This document shows positions 26,381 through 35,401 of a DNA stretch of 64,000 nucleotides, in pieces (position 1 is the first letter of the stretch; every line of letters begins with the position of its first letter). The stretch comes from Lachnospiraceae bacterium (lineage in GTDB: Bacteria > Bacillota > Clostridia > Lachnospirales > Lachnospiraceae): NCBI GenBank assembly GCA_009911185.1, contig QXWW01000005.1:7501-71500 (forward strand), read 5' to 3'. The notes below the pieces were generated by a model. That model was not told the origin of the DNA. It did no database searches and saw nothing but the letters and a program-made list of their open reading frames with translations. A program made the position numbers and the translations under genes.

Positions 26381-27166
26381 TCAGGTGACAATTTCTTTTG
26401 CGCATTCTATTATCCTGCGAATATCAGCCGCAACCTTTTTCTGTTCTTTGCCATCCGCATACAAATGAGACAACAGTATGCGGATGTTTTCTTCAAAATT
26501 CTCAGGGAGAACGCTGCAATATTTTTTGCAAAGTTCCACCAGGCGTTTCTCCCCCGGATGTGTCTTTTCATTTACAGCAAACAGTAAATCGAAATAGGAT
26601 GCCAGAAATTCTGTTACCCTGTGATTGATACTTACCAGGTCCTGACGCATGACCGCCTTTTCAATCTGCATTTTGTACGCCGGCATCGCCGAATCCATCA
26701 GTTTTAGCTGCCTTTCGACAATTGCCGTTTTTAATTTTTTAGGATATGGCACGTTATATTTTCTTTTGGCGGCCTGCAGTTTCCCCTCCCGGTCATAAAT
26801 AATCTTACAGTTTATCAAATTATGCCACATGCAGGTGGTATATGCATTAGAAGGCTGGCACTGTATCACAACACGTTCAATGTCCCGGCAGAAATTATCT
26901 AAATCTCGGTACAGAATATCGATATCAATTCCACTGTGAAGTACACAGTTATCTTCATATTCCCAAAAATGATTTCCTATTTCCATATATCTACAGGAAT
27001 GCGATAATATTTCCCTACGCTCAGTCTCATCCACAGCCTCTTTCACGTAGACATACACATCATAGTCGGATTTCTCATCGTAATCACTGCCCGCCCTTGA
27101 GCCGCCCAGCGCAATCGCCTCCACGCAGTCCAACTCTGCTAATTTCCTAAATATGAGTTCTGGCAT
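26381..27166 (-). CDS. nucleotidyltransferase with DUF4037-like C-terminus
   Basis: 261 residues. The N-terminal polymerase-beta-like nucleotidyltransferase fold shows ALGGSRAGSDYDEKSDYDVY, the GGSR-x8-D-x-D signature with both metal-binding aspartates, and a later aspartate in SGIDIDILYRD. The C-terminal helical half fits DUF4037. Members of this superfamily include aminoglycoside nucleotidyltransferases and MNT-type antitoxins, but no HEPN partner gene is adjacent. GGAGGG precedes the ATG at 27166. Substrate unknown. Confidence 0.85.
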   Translation of the reverse strand: MPELIFRKLAELDCVEAIALGGSRAGSDYDEKSDYDVYVYVKEAVDETERREILSHSCRYMEIGNHFWEYEDNCVLHSGIDIDILYRDLDNFCRDIERVVIQCQPSNAYTTCMWHNLINCKIIYDREGKLQAAKRKYNVPYPKKLKTAIVERQLKLMDSAMPAYKMQIEKAVMRQDLVSINHRVTEFLASYFDLLFAVNEKTHPGEKRLVELCKKYCSVLPENFEENIRILLSHLYADGKEQKKVAADIRRIIECAKEIVT

Positions 27167-27205
27167 GAAACCCTCCTTCCGGCGCCTTCAAATACCCCTG
27201 AGAAT

Positions 27206-28423
27206 CTACGGCTGCTGATAATGGCTTAGAAAATCCCCCAGATTTTCCACCGCGTCTCTGAGCACTTCGATCCGCGGCAGATACACCACACGAAAATGGT
27301 CCGGCTGTTTCCAGTTAAATCCTCCGCCGTGAATAATAAGAATCTTCTTCTCCCGCAATAAATCCAGAGCAAACTTTTCATCATCAGAAATATGAAATTT
27401 CTTAATGTCAAGTTTGGGAAAAATATAAAACGCCGCCTTTGGTTTTACAGCGCTGATTCCTGGAATATCGTTTAACGCCCGGCAGATATACTCTCTCTGT
27501 TCATAAATCCTTCCTCCGGGAACAATATATTTATTTACGCTTTGATAACCGCCCAAAGCAGTCTGCACAATCGACTGCGCCGGCACATTGGAACAAAGTC
27601 TCATATTCGAGAGCATATTCAATCCTTCTATGTAATCCCTGGCAATTTTTTTATTGCCGCTTAAAATCATCCATCCAATTCGGAAGCCTGCAATCATATG
27701 CGATTTTGAAAGTCCGCTGTACGTCACGCAGAACAGGTCCGGCGCCAGAGAAGCGATGGAGAGGTGCTCCTCTTCTTCCATGACCAGACGGTCGTAAATT
27801 TCATCTGAAAATAGTATTAATTGATGTTCCCTGGCAATATCCACGATCTGCTGCAATACCTCCCGCGGATATAACGCGCCGGTAGGATTATTGGGATTAA
27901 TAATTACAATCGCCTTGGTCCGGTCTGTTATTTTGTCTCTGATATCCTCCATATCAGGGTACCATTCCGCCTGCTCGTCGCAGATATAATGCACTGCTTT
28001 GCCTCCCGCCAGCGTGACGCACGCCGTCCACAGAGGGTAATCCGGCGTCGGCACCAGCACCTCATCCCCGTCATTGAGTAACGCAGACATGCTGATATTA
28101 ATTAACTCACTGACGCCGTTTCCTGTGTAAATATCCTCAATGGAAAGATTGGGAATCTGCTTTATCTGGGCATACTGCATAATTGCCTTTCTCGCCGAAA
28201 AAAGTCCTTTGGCAGCAGAATATCCCTCGCACTCCGTCAATTGATGCTGCATATCGTATATCACCTCGTCCGGCGTACGAAAACCAAAGGGCGCCGGATT
28301 TCCAATATTTAGCTTTAATACATTCGTTCCGGCTTCCTCCATTTTCGCCGCTTCATCCACCACCGGGCCTCTCACATCGTACAGTACATTGTCTAATTTT
28401 GAAGATTTTCTGTACTCTTTCAT
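27206..28423 (-). CDS. alaA: alanine aminotransferase, AlaA type (class I PLP enzyme)
   Basis: 405 residues, fold-type I aminotransferase. The opening KSSKLDNVLYDVRGPV, the LKLNIGNPAPFGF motif, IVIINPNNPTGALYP and the PLP lysine in YSGLSKSHMIAGFRIGWM match the E. coli AlaA/AlaC-type glutamate-pyruvate aminotransferases as I remember them, almost segment by segment. It interconverts alanine and 2-oxoglutarate with pyruvate and glutamate. I chose ATG 28423 (AGGAA upstream, aligns with the family start) over ATG 28456, which also has an AGGAG. It starts about 37 bp after the AAA ATPase gene and may be the last gene of the transcript. Confidence 0.9.
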   Translation of the reverse strand: MKEYRKSSKLDNVLYDVRGPVVDEAAKMEEAGTNVLKLNIGNPAPFGFRTPDEVIYDMQHQLTECEGYSAAKGLFSARKAIMQYAQIKQIPNLSIEDIYTGNGVSELINISMSALLNDGDEVLVPTPDYPLWTACVTLAGGKAVHYICDEQAEWYPDMEDIRDKITDRTKAIVIINPNNPTGALYPREVLQQIVDIAREHQLILFSDEIYDRLVMEEEEHLSIASLAPDLFCVTYSGLSKSHMIAGFRIGWMILSGNKKIARDYIEGLNMLSNMRLCSNVPAQSIVQTALGGYQSVNKYIVPGGRIYEQREYICRALNDIPGISAVKPKAAFYIFPKLDIKKFHISDDEKFALDLLREKKILIIHGGGFNWKQPDHFRVVYLPRIEVLRDAVENLGDFLSHYQQP

Positions 28424-28460
28424 CTCTGTTCCTACATTTTCATTTATTCTTCTCATGCCT

Positions 28461-29180
28461 TTATTCTCCTAATAGTCTGTCGAGCAGATATTCCCGGTTA
28501 TTGATAAACATCTTCATTACCTGATAGCTCTCCGTTTCTTCGTAGGAGATTTCATGCGGGTTCTGCTCTTCAAAGGATAATATCTGCGCCTGCGGCATTC
28601 CCATCAGAATGGGGGAATGGCTTGCAATCAGAAACTGCGCCCCCTGCCCTGCAAGACGGTTCACTTCCGCCAGCAGCGTCAATTGTCTCTGAGGAGAAAG
28701 CGCAGCCTCCGGCTCATCTAAAATATACAGCCCTTCCGGCCTGAAATGTTTCTGTACGATGGCAAGAAAACTCTCGCCATGCGATTTCCTGTGAAGTTCC
28801 TCCGCAACCGCATAAGGATCCGCCGCATATTCTTCCTCTTTGGTGGCGACATTGTAAAAGCTTTCCGCCCGAAGAAAATAGCCTCCTTTTACTCTGCGGT
28901 AACCTTTGCCAATGGTGAGTGCTTCGCACAGTTCTGAATGGGAATCATACGTAGAAAAGCGGTAATTCCTGGTGCCTCCTTCCGGATTAAACCCGTACGC
29001 TGCTGCGACAGCCTCCAGCAGCGTTGATTTACCCGTTCCATTTTCTCCCACAAAGAACGTAACCGGACGCGCCAGTTCTAATTCTTTCAGATTTTGCAGC
29101 GCCGCTATTTTGCGCAGATAACTGTCCGGGGAAATCCGCCGCCAGTCAATCATTATTTTCTGTATAAACAAATCGTTCAT
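28461..29180 (-). CDS. AAA-family (SMC/ABC-like) ATPase
   Basis: 239 residues, a compact ABC-like ATPase with no coiled-coil insert. Walker A is GENGTGKST (45-53), the signature-like segment is KSHGES (132-137), Walker B is LYILDEPEAALSP (151-163), and the switch histidine is in LIASHSP. This matches the AAA_21-type stand-alone ATPases found both as housekeeping proteins and as defence effectors (OLD, Septu or PARIS-like sensors). No fused nuclease or TOPRIM domain is present. It is 26 bp downstream of the res gene on the same strand, so it looks like part of the restriction island. Confidence 0.85.
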   Translation of the reverse strand: MNDLFIQKIMIDWRRISPDSYLRKIAALQNLKELELARPVTFFVGENGTGKSTLLEAVAAAYGFNPEGGTRNYRFSTYDSHSELCEALTIGKGYRRVKGGYFLRAESFYNVATKEEEYAADPYAVAEELHRKSHGESFLAIVQKHFRPEGLYILDEPEAALSPQRQLTLLAEVNRLAGQGAQFLIASHSPILMGMPQAQILSFEEQNPHEISYEETESYQVMKMFINNREYLLDRLLGE

Positions 29181-29206
29181 TTCATCACTTCCTAGTACAA
29201 CGGATA

Positions 29207-31366
29207 TTAAATAATTGACATTTGTTCTACAATCAAATCTGCCGCTTTGTTGATAAATTCCTCCGGATAGTCCCGGAACTGTTCGAACACCGTCGGGTCT
29301 ATCCCAATTAGAATCTGCATTACCATTTTTCTGGTCAGCCTGGTTTTCTCCGCCAGGCTTCCAAGTAAATCATACTTGAAATCTCTTACTGCGGCATTAT
29401 GGTTCCGTTTGGAAATATGAAGCCTGCCATTCAAAGAAGCAATACACTTCGCAAGCCATTCCCCTGTGTCCAGGTCAGCCATGCGCAGAGGTTTGTGCAA
29501 ATACCCTCCGTTTTCTGCATCTTCCTGCACCGCCTGAGGTTCCAAATGCTTCCTGCGGGCGTCTTGCGGCTGCAAAATGCAAAACTCCGAAGGGCTTCTG
29601 TCAGCCGCTTCTTCTGCCAGCTCGCTCTGCAGCCCTCTTGCAAAGTCCTCATAACTCTCGCTGGCAATCACTGTGAGCACATTGATACGATGAACCTTTG
29701 CACCAAGAACATCTGCATCCATCCGTATTCCCTGCTGGTTGACGCAGAGGCGAAGACCGCGCCCCACCTCCTGGCGTTTACGTATAGCGCTAGAGCTCTG
29801 TTTTAACGTGCAAATCTGAAATATATTCGGATTATCCCAGCCCTCCCGGAGCGCCGAGTGAGAAAAAATAAAACGAACGGGAGACTTCTCAGCGTCAAGT
29901 TCCAACAGCCGCTCTTTATCCTTCAAAATCAGCTCATAGGCAGACGCGTCATTAGATACCTGATTCTTTCGGTCATCGCCAGCCGTCTGATTTACCATAC
30001 ATCCCCTGCGGTCTATGGAAAAATACCCATCATGCGTCTTTTCCGGGGAAATTTTTTCCAAATAGCCCCTGTAAGCTTCATCCTGCGTCTCATCCTGTAC
30101 TCTTCCTGCAATATCCTTATATTCTTCTTCAAACATACCGGCAAACATACCTTTTTGCGGCAGCCCTGCCTCATCATAAGTTCTGTAATGCGCGACCTCA
30201 TCAATAAAAAACAAGGATAACACCTTAATCCCTTTGGAAAACAACTGCTTTTCCCGCTCAAAATGAGAAAGAATCGTTTCCCGGATCTGAAGCCGCCAAA
30301 TCTGTTCCTGGTCCACGCACCCTCTCACCTCACCCGCCCGAAGCTTACAGCCATTTGCAAACTCCAGATAATTTTCTCCGGCGTGGATGGATGTTATCAC
30401 AAATCCTTCCCGGTATATCTCCAGTTTCTCATCCTTTCCGGAATTGAGGTAAAGGTCGAAGCCTACGCCGGCCTTCTGTGTCTTACGGCATACTCCATGA
30501 GGGCTGCAAAAATCGAACTCAATCCTTGCGGCAGGAACGCCTTTTAGAACCTCAATGCTTTCCAGATAGAGATACGCATTGGAGGCTTCGCCGTCCGCCT
30601 TTGCAATGCCTTTCACAGCAATCTTCTTTACCAGACGTTTTTTATACGCCTCCACAGCATCCAGACGGTAAACCATATTATAAATATTATCCGGTTTAAA
30701 GGTTGCCGAATATCGAAGTGTCAGCCACGGATGAAACGCTTCTAAATTTTTTCTGGTCTGTTTGCCTTCTACAGACTGCGGTTCATCAATAATGACAACC
30801 GGGTTTGCGGACGCAATCACGTCTATGGGCCTGCGGCTTTGAAATTCATCAAGCTTCATATAGATTCTTCTGGCGTCCTTTCCTTTTGCACTGAACGCCT
30901 GGGAATTGATAATCATCACATGCAGATTGTTATCGGAATGAAAGCGTTCAACCTCATTCAACTGACAGGAATTATAGATAAAATACCGCAGCCTTGTGCC
31001 GTATTCTTCTGCAAAATGCTCCTGAAGCATCTGAAACGATTTGTAAACGCCTTCCCGTATAGCGATGCTAGGGACAACGACCATGAATTTGCTCCATCCA
31101 TACTGCCTGTTTAATTCAAATATAGTCTTTATATAAGTATATGTTTTCCCTGTCCCCGTCTCCATCTCGACGGTAAGGTTATATCTGCCTTCCAGACTTT
31201 TAGACGGCGCAATGCCATTTTTCTTCTGTATTTTATGCAACCGCTCCAAAATCTTATCATGCGCAAATTGCGGCGGCATTCCTGTATTGGGACAGCCCGT
31301 AAATACATCAACGACTGCCCGTACCGCTTCTTCCTGAAATTTTTGGCGTCTGAATTGAAGCTTCAC
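29207..31366 (-). CDS. res: type III restriction helicase subunit (Res) lacking the nuclease domain
   Basis: 719 residues. The superfamily 2 translocase motifs are intact: Walker A METGTGKTY (about 67), motif Ia VVPSIAIREGV, motif II VVIIDEPQSV (about 192), RYSATF, and motif VI RQEVGRGLRL (about 531). Full Res proteins are about 900-1000 residues and end in a PD-(D/E)XK endonuclease domain. This one stops at VEQMSII, before that domain should begin, and the next gene starts 26 bp later, so the domain is absent rather than frameshifted. The start is a GTG at 31366 with GGGAGG 7 bases upstream. By itself it should translocate but not cut DNA. A possible separate nuclease lies upstream. Confidence 0.9.
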   Translation of the reverse strand: MKLQFRRQKFQEEAVRAVVDVFTGCPNTGMPPQFAHDKILERLHKIQKKNGIAPSKSLEGRYNLTVEMETGTGKTYTYIKTIFELNRQYGWSKFMVVVPSIAIREGVYKSFQMLQEHFAEEYGTRLRYFIYNSCQLNEVERFHSDNNLHVMIINSQAFSAKGKDARRIYMKLDEFQSRRPIDVIASANPVVIIDEPQSVEGKQTRKNLEAFHPWLTLRYSATFKPDNIYNMVYRLDAVEAYKKRLVKKIAVKGIAKADGEASNAYLYLESIEVLKGVPAARIEFDFCSPHGVCRKTQKAGVGFDLYLNSGKDEKLEIYREGFVITSIHAGENYLEFANGCKLRAGEVRGCVDQEQIWRLQIRETILSHFEREKQLFSKGIKVLSLFFIDEVAHYRTYDEAGLPQKGMFAGMFEEEYKDIAGRVQDETQDEAYRGYLEKISPEKTHDGYFSIDRRGCMVNQTAGDDRKNQVSNDASAYELILKDKERLLELDAEKSPVRFIFSHSALREGWDNPNIFQICTLKQSSSAIRKRQEVGRGLRLCVNQQGIRMDADVLGAKVHRINVLTVIASESYEDFARGLQSELAEEAADRSPSEFCILQPQDARRKHLEPQAVQEDAENGGYLHKPLRMADLDTGEWLAKCIASLNGRLHISKRNHNAAVRDFKYDLLGSLAEKTRLTRKMVMQILIGIDPTVFEQFRDYPEEFINKAADLIVEQMSII

Positions 31367-31406
31367 CTGTATGCCTCCCGTTACTCATGGATTCTCCGGC
31401 ATCTGC

Positions 31407-31567
31407 TATTACTCCGGCGGTTAAATACCGACGAATTTTACGCAGAATAAATTTTCATCTGCAAGGCGGAAGAATGAGCTGTAGCGAGTGCTACAGCGAT
31501 TGATGACAACGCGACAGATGGAAATTTAGGCAAGTAAAAACGTCGATATTTAACCGCCGGAGTAATA
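31407..31567. repeat. 161-bp palindromic MITE-like element
   Basis: The ends, 31407-31427 and 31547-31567, are perfect 21-bp inverted repeats. The similarity of the arms continues for about 55 bp on each side with few changes. The centre is another perfect hairpin, GCTGTAGC-GAGT-GCTACAGC (31477-31496). The whole unit can fold into one long cruciform. It has no reading frame. It lies in the 226-bp gap between the putative nuclease gene and res, 41 bp before the res start codon. A flanking target duplication is not obvious, though the element ends could include a TA. Confidence 0.8.
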
Positions 31568-31592
31568 TAATATGTAACCGTCAGAGTACTAT

Positions 31593-32363
31593 TTAAGTTT
31601 CTGTACAATATGTTTTCACATAATCCATATCATGTGCATTTCGTATTTTGATGCATCTGTACTGCGTACTGCCCTGCGCCATATTCTTATCATAGCCTTT
31701 GAAACCGTACATCTCTTCCTTTCCTGCTGCCGCAACCAGAAACAGTTTCAATTGCTTCTCGCTGATATCCTGATAGGTGCGTTCCACCGCTTTTTTATAT
31801 TCATCTTTGTTCATATTGGGATTTACGTACTGAAATACTGGACGGATGTATAAATCAGACTTCCGCTCCTGTCTCTTTATTTCATTGGTATACTTGCCAA
31901 TAATATCATACTGCTGCATAAATTTTTCAAGGCTTGTATGATAACTGCTGGAAGAACGGCTTTCCAAATAGAACTCTCTGATTTTGCTATTTACTTTTAT
32001 ATCATATTCATTTTCCGGACTCATAAAATCAGGGCGCACCAAGTCCCAGCGGGATATGTTTTCCAGAGGAAATCCACATTCACGGTTGAGAAAAATATGT
32101 ATCGCCGCTTCTGCCATAATACCCTTAAACTGGTTAATTTCTTTCCTCCCTGCTTCTCTTATCTGAGCGTCCTGCCCCTCGTCTCTGGTATATTTCGCTT
32201 TTTCAACTGCAATCTTATAGCAGTTGTTGAGAATGGAATTAACTGGAATGAACTCCACAACATGAAATTCTCTCCCCTCTACCGCAATCCTATGGTGCTG
32301 AAAATAATCGTGACCCTCAGTCTTTTGGTACATTTGATAAAATTCTTCCCCATATTTATTCAT
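31593..32363 (-). CDS. unknown protein in the type III R-M operon, candidate detached nuclease
   Basis: 256 residues, not a family I can name. An N-terminal alpha/beta region precedes a helix with GIMAEAAIHIFL (Glu85), then RPDFMSPENEYDIKV (Asp112, Asp121, Lys124) and FYLESRSSSSYH (Glu134, Arg136). Order and spacing resemble a PD-(D/E)XK core: helix glutamate, strand aspartate, then E-x-R in place of E-x-K. The rest (EKQLKLFLVAAAGKEEMYGF and similar) is an alpha/beta extension. Its gene lies between mod and a res that lacks its nuclease domain, so it may supply the missing cleavage activity. This is inference from motif and position. GGAGAG precedes the ATG at 32363. Confidence 0.65.
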   Translation of the reverse strand: MNKYGEEFYQMYQKTEGHDYFQHHRIAVEGREFHVVEFIPVNSILNNCYKIAVEKAKYTRDEGQDAQIREAGRKEINQFKGIMAEAAIHIFLNRECGFPLENISRWDLVRPDFMSPENEYDIKVNSKIREFYLESRSSSSYHTSLEKFMQQYDIIGKYTNEIKRQERKSDLYIRPVFQYVNPNMNKDEYKKAVERTYQDISEKQLKLFLVAAAGKEEMYGFKGYDKNMAQGSTQYRCIKIRNAHDMDYVKTYCTET

Positions 32364-32455
32364 ATTAATCTCTCCTTCCAGTTTTAAAAAATTAAAGTTG
32401 GGATGTCTGAATCGAATATCTTTGCGGCTTAGAAGCGGGGACTTCCCTGAGCGGA

Positions 32456-34291
32456 TTAAACAACCTTAATATATGTTTGCGGTGATATCGTATTAAATAT
32501 TTCCAGCAGATTTCTTTTCTGTGCACCGGACTTTAATCTTACATCCAAAAATACCGCTCTCTGCGGATGTTTCTTCGCCATATACGTTATCACACATTCC
32601 GTCATTCCCTCTGAAAAACAGGCGGACAATGCGTCCTTTCCATAATTCAGCACCTTACATCCATCTATCCATTCCGTCTTACAGGCATACGTCAAAGGCA
32701 GTCCCCAATCTATGATACAGCCAAAGAAAATATCTTCTTCACTTCTGTCCTCCTTTATATTAAAAGCCAGATCCGGTAATAAATCTTGCGCATATTCGGA
32801 CGCCGTAAAATACACGTCCTTCATATTGCTCTCGTCAAGCTGGAACAACCGAAAACCAGAATCAAACTCAGAAGCCGGATATTGCTCCGCTATCAAGTCC
32901 GCCGCCCTGCGGATTCTGTCCTCTCCAATCTGGCAAATGTTCTGATAACCGTCCTGATAGGCGATGCTCTTTTCCCTGCATTTTTCCGGAAGCTGAACCA
33001 TAATATATTTTCGCTCTCCGCCATCCTCTGCATTTAATTCCATCACCGCCTGGGCCGTTGTCCCGGAACCGCTGAAAAAATCCAGAATCAGGCTCTCCTG
33101 ATCTGCATATAACTGAATGCATCTTTTTATCAGTTCCACTGGTTTGGGATAGTCAAAATACGCCCTGTTTTCAAACAGTTCTTTCAGCCGTTTGGTGGCA
33201 TCCTGAGAATGACCGACTTCTTTATATTTCCAAATAGTCATAGGCGTCATTCCCTGTTTCACTTCTGATAAAAAGCGCTTGATGGACGGCACGTTGTTTC
33301 CTTGCGGCCCAAACCAGATACGGTTGTCCTGCACATATTCCTGAAATGTTTTCTTATCCAGTCTCCAGCAGTAGCCATTGGGCGGCAGTACTTTCCTTCC
33401 TCCAGGCGTGGTGATTTCATAGACTTTGGATGCTACCACGGGTCCTACCGATAAATCGCCAGCCTTCCATACACCCCGCGGGTCCTGGTCCGGATTGCTG
33501 TATCTCTGATTCGCCTCACTGCTTCTTGGCAGACCGTTGCAGGCTGCAGCCGCCACGTTTTTCGCATAGCACAAAATATAATCATGGCTCTCAGAAAAAT
33601 GTTTTTTCAGATTTACCGGAGCATAGGCGCGCTCCCAGACCACCTGTGCCAGAAAATTTCCTTCCCCGAAAATCTGGTTGCATATTTTCTTTAAATTTTC
33701 CTGTTCATGATCGTCAATACTGATAAAAATAACCCCGTCCCTGGCCAGCAGATTCCTTGCCAGCAGCAGTCTGGAATATATCATAGAGCACCAATCTGAA
33801 TGAAATCTTCCATTGGAATCTGTATTTTTAAACAATCCCTGTGCCCGATACTCTTCTTTGGATGCAGAAAAATCATCTTTATAGATAAAATCATTGCCTG
33901 TATTATAGGGCGGGTCAATATAAATTACTTTTACCATTTCCAAGTAACTCTCCTGCAAAAGCTTGAGCACTTCTAAATTATCTCCCTCTATGTAAAGATT
34001 TTGCGTATGCTCCCATTGAACGCTTCTTTCCGGACAGGGGCGCAACGTCATTCTGGTAGGCTTATTCGCCTCCGCAACAGCGGCTTTTTTGCCGGGCCAG
34101 GTAAAATCGTAAACTTCTTCTCCTTCCACAGCGTCCTCAGACAACATCTGGCGGAGCATTTCAAAATTAACCGCTTTTTTCAGCCTGCCGTCTTCGCCTT
34201 TGGCCTCTATGATACAGTTTGGAAATAACGCCTCCAGCTTTTCAACATTTTTAGAGGTCAGATTCCATGTCTCCAGTTTCATTTTATCCAT
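32456..34291 (-). CDS. mod: type III DNA methyltransferase subunit (Mod)
   Basis: 611 residues. Motif IV DPPYNTG is at about residue 127 and motif I LDFFSGSGTTAQAV at about 405. This is the beta-class order of N6-adenine methyltransferases. The target-recognition region lies between them and includes VVWERAYAPVNLKKHFSESH and a long variable stretch. Mod methylates the recognition site and gives specificity to Res. No good Shine-Dalgarno sequence is visible before ATG 34291 or the next ATG at 34282. No phase-variable simple repeat is visible in the gene. Confidence 0.94.
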   Translation of the reverse strand: MDKMKLETWNLTSKNVEKLEALFPNCIIEAKGEDGRLKKAVNFEMLRQMLSEDAVEGEEVYDFTWPGKKAAVAEANKPTRMTLRPCPERSVQWEHTQNLYIEGDNLEVLKLLQESYLEMVKVIYIDPPYNTGNDFIYKDDFSASKEEYRAQGLFKNTDSNGRFHSDWCSMIYSRLLLARNLLARDGVIFISIDDHEQENLKKICNQIFGEGNFLAQVVWERAYAPVNLKKHFSESHDYILCYAKNVAAAACNGLPRSSEANQRYSNPDQDPRGVWKAGDLSVGPVVASKVYEITTPGGRKVLPPNGYCWRLDKKTFQEYVQDNRIWFGPQGNNVPSIKRFLSEVKQGMTPMTIWKYKEVGHSQDATKRLKELFENRAYFDYPKPVELIKRCIQLYADQESLILDFFSGSGTTAQAVMELNAEDGGERKYIMVQLPEKCREKSIAYQDGYQNICQIGEDRIRRAADLIAEQYPASEFDSGFRLFQLDESNMKDVYFTASEYAQDLLPDLAFNIKEDRSEEDIFFGCIIDWGLPLTYACKTEWIDGCKVLNYGKDALSACFSEGMTECVITYMAKKHPQRAVFLDVRLKSGAQKRNLLEIFNTISPQTYIKVV

Positions 34292-34404
34292 TGGTTCTGC
34301 CGTATGATATCAACCCCTGACCATACGTTTCCTTTCTATTGTTACTTCCTGCCTGACGAATAAATATCTACTCCAATACTGGTTCTATTGCGATGTACAG
34401 GGTT

Positions 34405-35391
34405 CTATGTAAAATCCTGGCTATTCAAAATTTCCTGTGGAATGTACTTGCGGCTCTCAAGTATTTCCTGCATCCGTTCCACTGTCTCTGTGGAAAAATG
34501 CGCAAAAAAAGTACCTGTCAAATTCCGGTTTTGCTGCTCCTTCGTCTCCGGCAGCCTCGTTCCACTTCCCGCCTTTTCCAACATTTTTTCATAAGCCGCC
34601 GTCAGAGGAACCGGTTTTCTGTCATCCCCGCACTGCTGAATCAGGCTCTCATAAATGCCGATACCTTCATAATCCAGATCGCCAAAATAATAAATTCTGT
34701 TATCTTCTGACTTCATATAGGGTTCCACAGAAAGATCAAAATCCTGGAAAGATTTCACAATCCGCTTACCGCCGCCGTATATCAATGTGCCGATTTCCAT
34801 CCCTCTGATTCTTTTATTTCCGTTCAGAAGAAATCTGCGCATACTGAAAAAAGTATCTTTATTCTCCAGTATCAGCATATTCTGCGGAACCCGCCTGGTA
34901 TGGCAGTAATAAGCAATCGGTTCCGCCGTCTCATACATATTGAGAAACCCCTTGTCCAGTCCGCACCGTTTGAGAATCTTCATTCCCTGTTCCCGTGCGA
35001 GAAACTTTTCACGGTTCCAGATTTCAAAACTGCGTTCATTCACAGATTCCGGCTGCTTTAAATAATTGCGGCTGGATAATAAATACTCATTCAACAGCAG
35101 CACCCACGGCCTGTCCTTCTTGTATTCCGTTAAATGGGACAGATAATAGTCTATCGAGAGCGCAGGCACAAGCTTATAATTTAATTCTTCCTCCAGTTCT
35201 TCCCTGGATACATCCGCTTCCTCCAAAAGCCAATAGGACAGACACAAAGCCGGCGTCCTGCCATTGCTCCCGGCACTCTTTACCGGCTTTAATTTTCCTT
35301 CAGTAATTAATTCCATAATATAGGTATACTGTCTGCCGTATGCCTCTTCGGGACAACGGCTTAACAGCTCGTTCAGTGAAATGCGCTTCAT
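34405..35391 (-). CDS. JetD-like TOPRIM (DUF2220) protein
   Basis: 328 residues. The C-terminal half carries a topoisomerase VI A-like TOPRIM fold: MLILENKDTFF (Glu176), LIYGGGKRIV, and YYFGDLDYEGIGIYESL with Asp238 and Asp240. This pattern is typical of JetD, the nuclease of Wadjet plasmid-defence systems. The N-terminal half is helical and does not clearly match the usual JetD N-domain. No jetA, jetB or SMC-like jetC gene is in the window, so it is an orphan JetD-like protein. ATG 35391 is 10 bp after the flavodoxin stop with AGGGGGCC just upstream; the open frame to 35535 overlaps that gene and is discarded. mod starts 113 bp downstream. Confidence 0.82.
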   Translation of the reverse strand: MKRISLNELLSRCPEEAYGRQYTYIMELITEGKLKPVKSAGSNGRTPALCLSYWLLEEADVSREELEEELNYKLVPALSIDYYLSHLTEYKKDRPWVLLLNEYLLSSRNYLKQPESVNERSFEIWNREKFLAREQGMKILKRCGLDKGFLNMYETAEPIAYYCHTRRVPQNMLILENKDTFFSMRRFLLNGNKRIRGMEIGTLIYGGGKRIVKSFQDFDLSVEPYMKSEDNRIYYFGDLDYEGIGIYESLIQQCGDDRKPVPLTAAYEKMLEKAGSGTRLPETKEQQNRNLTGTFFAHFSTETVERMQEILESRKYIPQEILNSQDFT

Positions 35392-35401
35392 ATCCGGCCC
35401 C

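Noticed and set aside
26381-27166. MNT/HEPN toxin-antitoxin pair
   Set aside because: The nucleotidyltransferase is 261 residues with a DUF4037-like half and no HEPN gene is adjacent.
34405-35391. Complete Wadjet plasmid-defence system
   Set aside because: Only the JetD-like TOPRIM protein is present; no JetA, JetB or SMC-like JetC gene is in the window.
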